Positions 62,338 through 64,000 of a stretch of 64,000 nucleotides of DNA are shown piece by piece. The notes beneath the pieces are model-generated. The model was not told the DNA's origin, did no database searches, and saw nothing but the letters and a program-made list of their open reading frames with translations. The position numbers were made by a program, and so were the translations under genes. Origin of the DNA: Microbacterium sp. SORGH_AS_0428 (GTDB lineage Bacteria > Actinomycetota > Actinomycetes > Actinomycetales > Microbacteriaceae); the NCBI RefSeq assembly GCF_031453615.1, contig NZ_JAVIZT010000001.1, forward strand, positions 2,542,001-2,606,000, read 5' to 3'. Each line of letters starts with the position of its first letter. The stretch's first letter is position 1.

Positions 62338-63192
62338 ATGACCTCGACGACGATGGCCTCCCGCCGCGCTCGCCGCGCGCTGACCGGGCGCGCCCTCACC
62401 TACACCGTGCTGGTCGCGGGGCTGATCGTGTGGGTTCTCCCGTTCGTCTGGATGCTGCTGGGCTCCGTCAAGACGCAGAGCGAGATCCTGCAACGCCCGC
62501 CGACCTGGCTGCCGCAGCAGATCACCTGGGACAACTTCGCCCAGTGGTTCGGCCCCCTCGACATCGGCCGGTTCTTCACGAACAGCGTCGTCGTGGCCCT
62601 GCTGACCGTCCTCGGCAACCTCGTGTTCTGCTCGATGGTGGGCTACGCGCTGGCGAAGATGGACTTCCCCGGCAAGAAGGTGCTCTTCGCCGTCGTGCTC
62701 ATCACGCTCATGGTGCCGGGCATCGTGACCTTCGTGCCGCTGTTCGTGATGGTGTCCTCGTTCGGGCTCACCAGCAGTTACGCCGCGCTGATCCTGCCGT
62801 TCGTCACGACGCCGTTGGGCGTGTTCCTCATGCGGCAGTTCATGCTGGGCATCCCCGACGAACTGCTCGAGGCGGCGCGCATCGACGGCGCGGGGGAGCT
62901 GCGCATCTTCGCCCGCGTGGTGATGCCGCTGTGCGGGCCGCCGCTGGCGACGCTCGGCATCCTCACCTTCCTCGCATCCTGGAACAACTTCCTCTGGCCG
63001 CTCGTGGCCGCCCAGAGCGAGGACATGTACACCCTTCCCGTCGCCATCTCGCTCTATGCGACGGGGCAGAACGCGACCGACTACGGACTCCTGCTCGCGG
63101 GCTCCGTGCTGGTGATCGCCCCGATCATCCTCCTGTTCGTGTTCCTGCAGCGCTACTTCATCCAGGGAGTCGCGACGACGGGACTCAAGTGA
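62338..63192 (+). CDS. ABC sugar transporter permease, MalG type
   Basis: A 284-residue permease with six helices and the EAA loop LEAARIDGAGELRIFARVVMP. AAGGAGGAG precedes ATG 62338. Its stop overlaps a possible GTG start of the GH3 gene. Confidence 0.92.
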   Translation: MTSTTMASRRARRALTGRALTYTVLVAGLIVWVLPFVWMLLGSVKTQSEILQRPPTWLPQQITWDNFAQWFGPLDIGRFFTNSVVVALLTVLGNLVFCSMVGYALAKMDFPGKKVLFAVVLITLMVPGIVTFVPLFVMVSSFGLTSSYAALILPFVTTPLGVFLMRQFMLGIPDELLEAARIDGAGELRIFARVVMPLCGPPLATLGILTFLASWNNFLWPLVAAQSEDMYTLPVAISLYATGQNATDYGLLLAGSVLVIAPIILLFVFLQRYFIQGVATTGLK

Positions 63193-63224
63193 GCACCGTC
63201 GACACGCACCCCAGAAAGGCCCCC

Positions 63225-64000
63225 ATGTCCGCGACCTTCTCGACCGCCCCCGACGGCACCCGCTACCGCGACCTGAACGGCAACGGCGTGATGGATCCGT
63301 ACGAGGATCCGCGCCTGTCGCCCGAGGAGCGCACGGACGACCTGCTGGGTCGGCTGAGTCTCGAGGAGAAGTGCGGGCTCATGTTCCAGACGGTCATCGA
63401 GGTCGGCGAGGACGGCGCGCTCCTCGAGCACCCCGGACGCATCTCGAAGTCGCCCACGACGACCGTGGTGCGCGGCAAGCACATGAACCACTTCAACGTG
63501 CACGCCATCCGCACCGCGCGGCAGGCGGCCACCTGGAACAACGCCCTCCAAGCCCTCGCGGAGACGACACCGCACGGCATCCCGGTGACCATCAGCACCG
63601 ATCCGCGCCACGCCTTCGTCGAGAACACGGGGGTCGCCTTCTCGGCCGGCCCGTTCTCGCAGTGGCCGGAGGGGCTCGGTCTGGCCGCCATCGACGACGT
63701 GGAAACCGTGCGCGCCTTCGCCGACATCGCGCGGCAGGAGTACGTGGCCGTCGGCATCCGCGCCGCGCTGCACCCGCAGATCGATCTCGCGACGGAACCG
63801 CGCTGGGGGCGTCAGGCGCAGACGCTGGGTCAGGATGCGCAGCGCGTGGCCGAGTTCACCGCCGCCTATCTGCAGGGGTTCCAGGGCGATCGGCTGGGGC
63901 CGGACAGCGTCGCCTGCACGACGAAGCACTTCCCGGGCGGCGGTCCGCAGAAGGACGGCGAGGACGCCCATTTCCCGTACGGTCGGGAGCAGGTCTACCC
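63225..64000 (+). CDS. Glycoside hydrolase family 3 beta-glucosidase, N-terminal part
   Basis: The first 258 codons of a GH3 enzyme, cut by the window end. RYRDLNGNGVMDPYEDPRL and RTDDLLGRLSLEEKCGLMF start the barrel. FPGGG with KHF (TTKHFPGGGPQKDGEDAHF) is the conserved substrate-binding segment. The nucleophile Asp lies beyond 64000. No signal peptide is seen, so it works on imported oligosaccharides. The ATG at 63225 has AGAAAGG upstream. An in-frame GTG at 63189 would overlap the permease stop and add 12 residues. Confidence 0.9.
   Translation, partial: MSATFSTAPDGTRYRDLNGNGVMDPYEDPRLSPEERTDDLLGRLSLEEKCGLMFQTVIEVGEDGALLEHPGRISKSPTTTVVRGKHMNHFNVHAIRTARQAATWNNALQALAETTPHGIPVTISTDPRHAFVENTGVAFSAGPFSQWPEGLGLAAIDDVETVRAFADIARQEYVAVGIRAALHPQIDLATEPRWGRQAQTLGQDAQRVAEFTAAYLQGFQGDRLGPDSVACTTKHFPGGGPQKDGEDAHFPYGREQVY

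Noticed and set aside
1..64000. Prophage, integrative element, CRISPR array or rRNA operon
   Set aside because: No integrase, structural phage gene, attachment repeat, regularly spaced repeat or rRNA sequence was seen.

Overview
The window looks like chromosomal DNA of a high-GC actinobacterium of the Microbacteriaceae, most likely a Microbacterium. Support comes from the roughly 70% GC, frequent GTG starts, the many start/stop overlaps of the ATGA or GTGA type, TANNNT boxes 6-7 nt before start codons, sugar ABC operons without their own ATPase, and the gene families present (DUF222-HNH protein, RamB-type regulator, PucR regulator, DUF5996). I see no prophage, transposase, CRISPR array or rRNA. 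Genes are densely packed and no gap exceeds about 180 bp.

Layout. 1-430: tail of a PfkB sugar kinase. 536-6818: tRNA-Tyr, an acetyltransferase, a membrane protein, a phytoene-desaturase-like flavoprotein, an inositol-monophosphatase-like enzyme, an M23 peptidase, tRNA-Thr and tRNA-Met. 6839-11636: an alpha/beta hydrolase and a membrane protein, then a LysR gene divergent from a DUF1852/core-MetE pair (MesX/MesD type, folate-independent methionine synthesis). 11646-16347: a PucR regulator, a nucleobase permease and an ATZ/TRZ-type amidohydrolase. 16784-23283: a LacI gene with an apparent frameshift, divergent from a five-gene cassette (lipoprotein, two permeases, GH32/68-like enzyme, serine esterase). 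23280-32634: a mixed block with a PBP5-like protein, DUF5996, flavin enzymes, HNH, NUDIX, GNAT, epimerase and SRPBCC proteins. 32753-35900: metY, a CoA-binding protein and a ClC channel in one coupled operon. 35872-45968: TetR and SDR, TauE, two MaoC-fold proteins, murB, MFS, ArsR, PEBP, aspC and a CofE-like ligase. 45969-47222: a lipoprotein gene flanked on both sides by palindromic repeats. 47283-51928: the glyoxylate shunt (aceA, aceB) with a divergent RamB-like regulator. 52679-57640: HAD phosphatase, phnD-C-E-E type transporter and an RpiR regulator. 57764-64000: secreted glucoamylase/GH144-like enzyme, TetR, a sugar ABC transporter and the start of a GH3 beta-glucosidase.

How the genes work together. 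There are three catabolic cassettes. In each, a lipoprotein captures a solute, two permeases import it, and cytoplasmic or secreted enzymes process it under a local regulator. Two methionine loci (mesX-mesD and metY) are present. The aceA/aceB pair would support growth on acetate or fatty acids under RamB-like control.

Caution. Four genes (the LacI gene, aceB, the GH144-like gene and the TetR gene at 59360) are each split by a single apparent indel in a G/C-rich run. Either the sequence has homopolymer errors or these functions are really decaying. Every other gene reads through cleanly.
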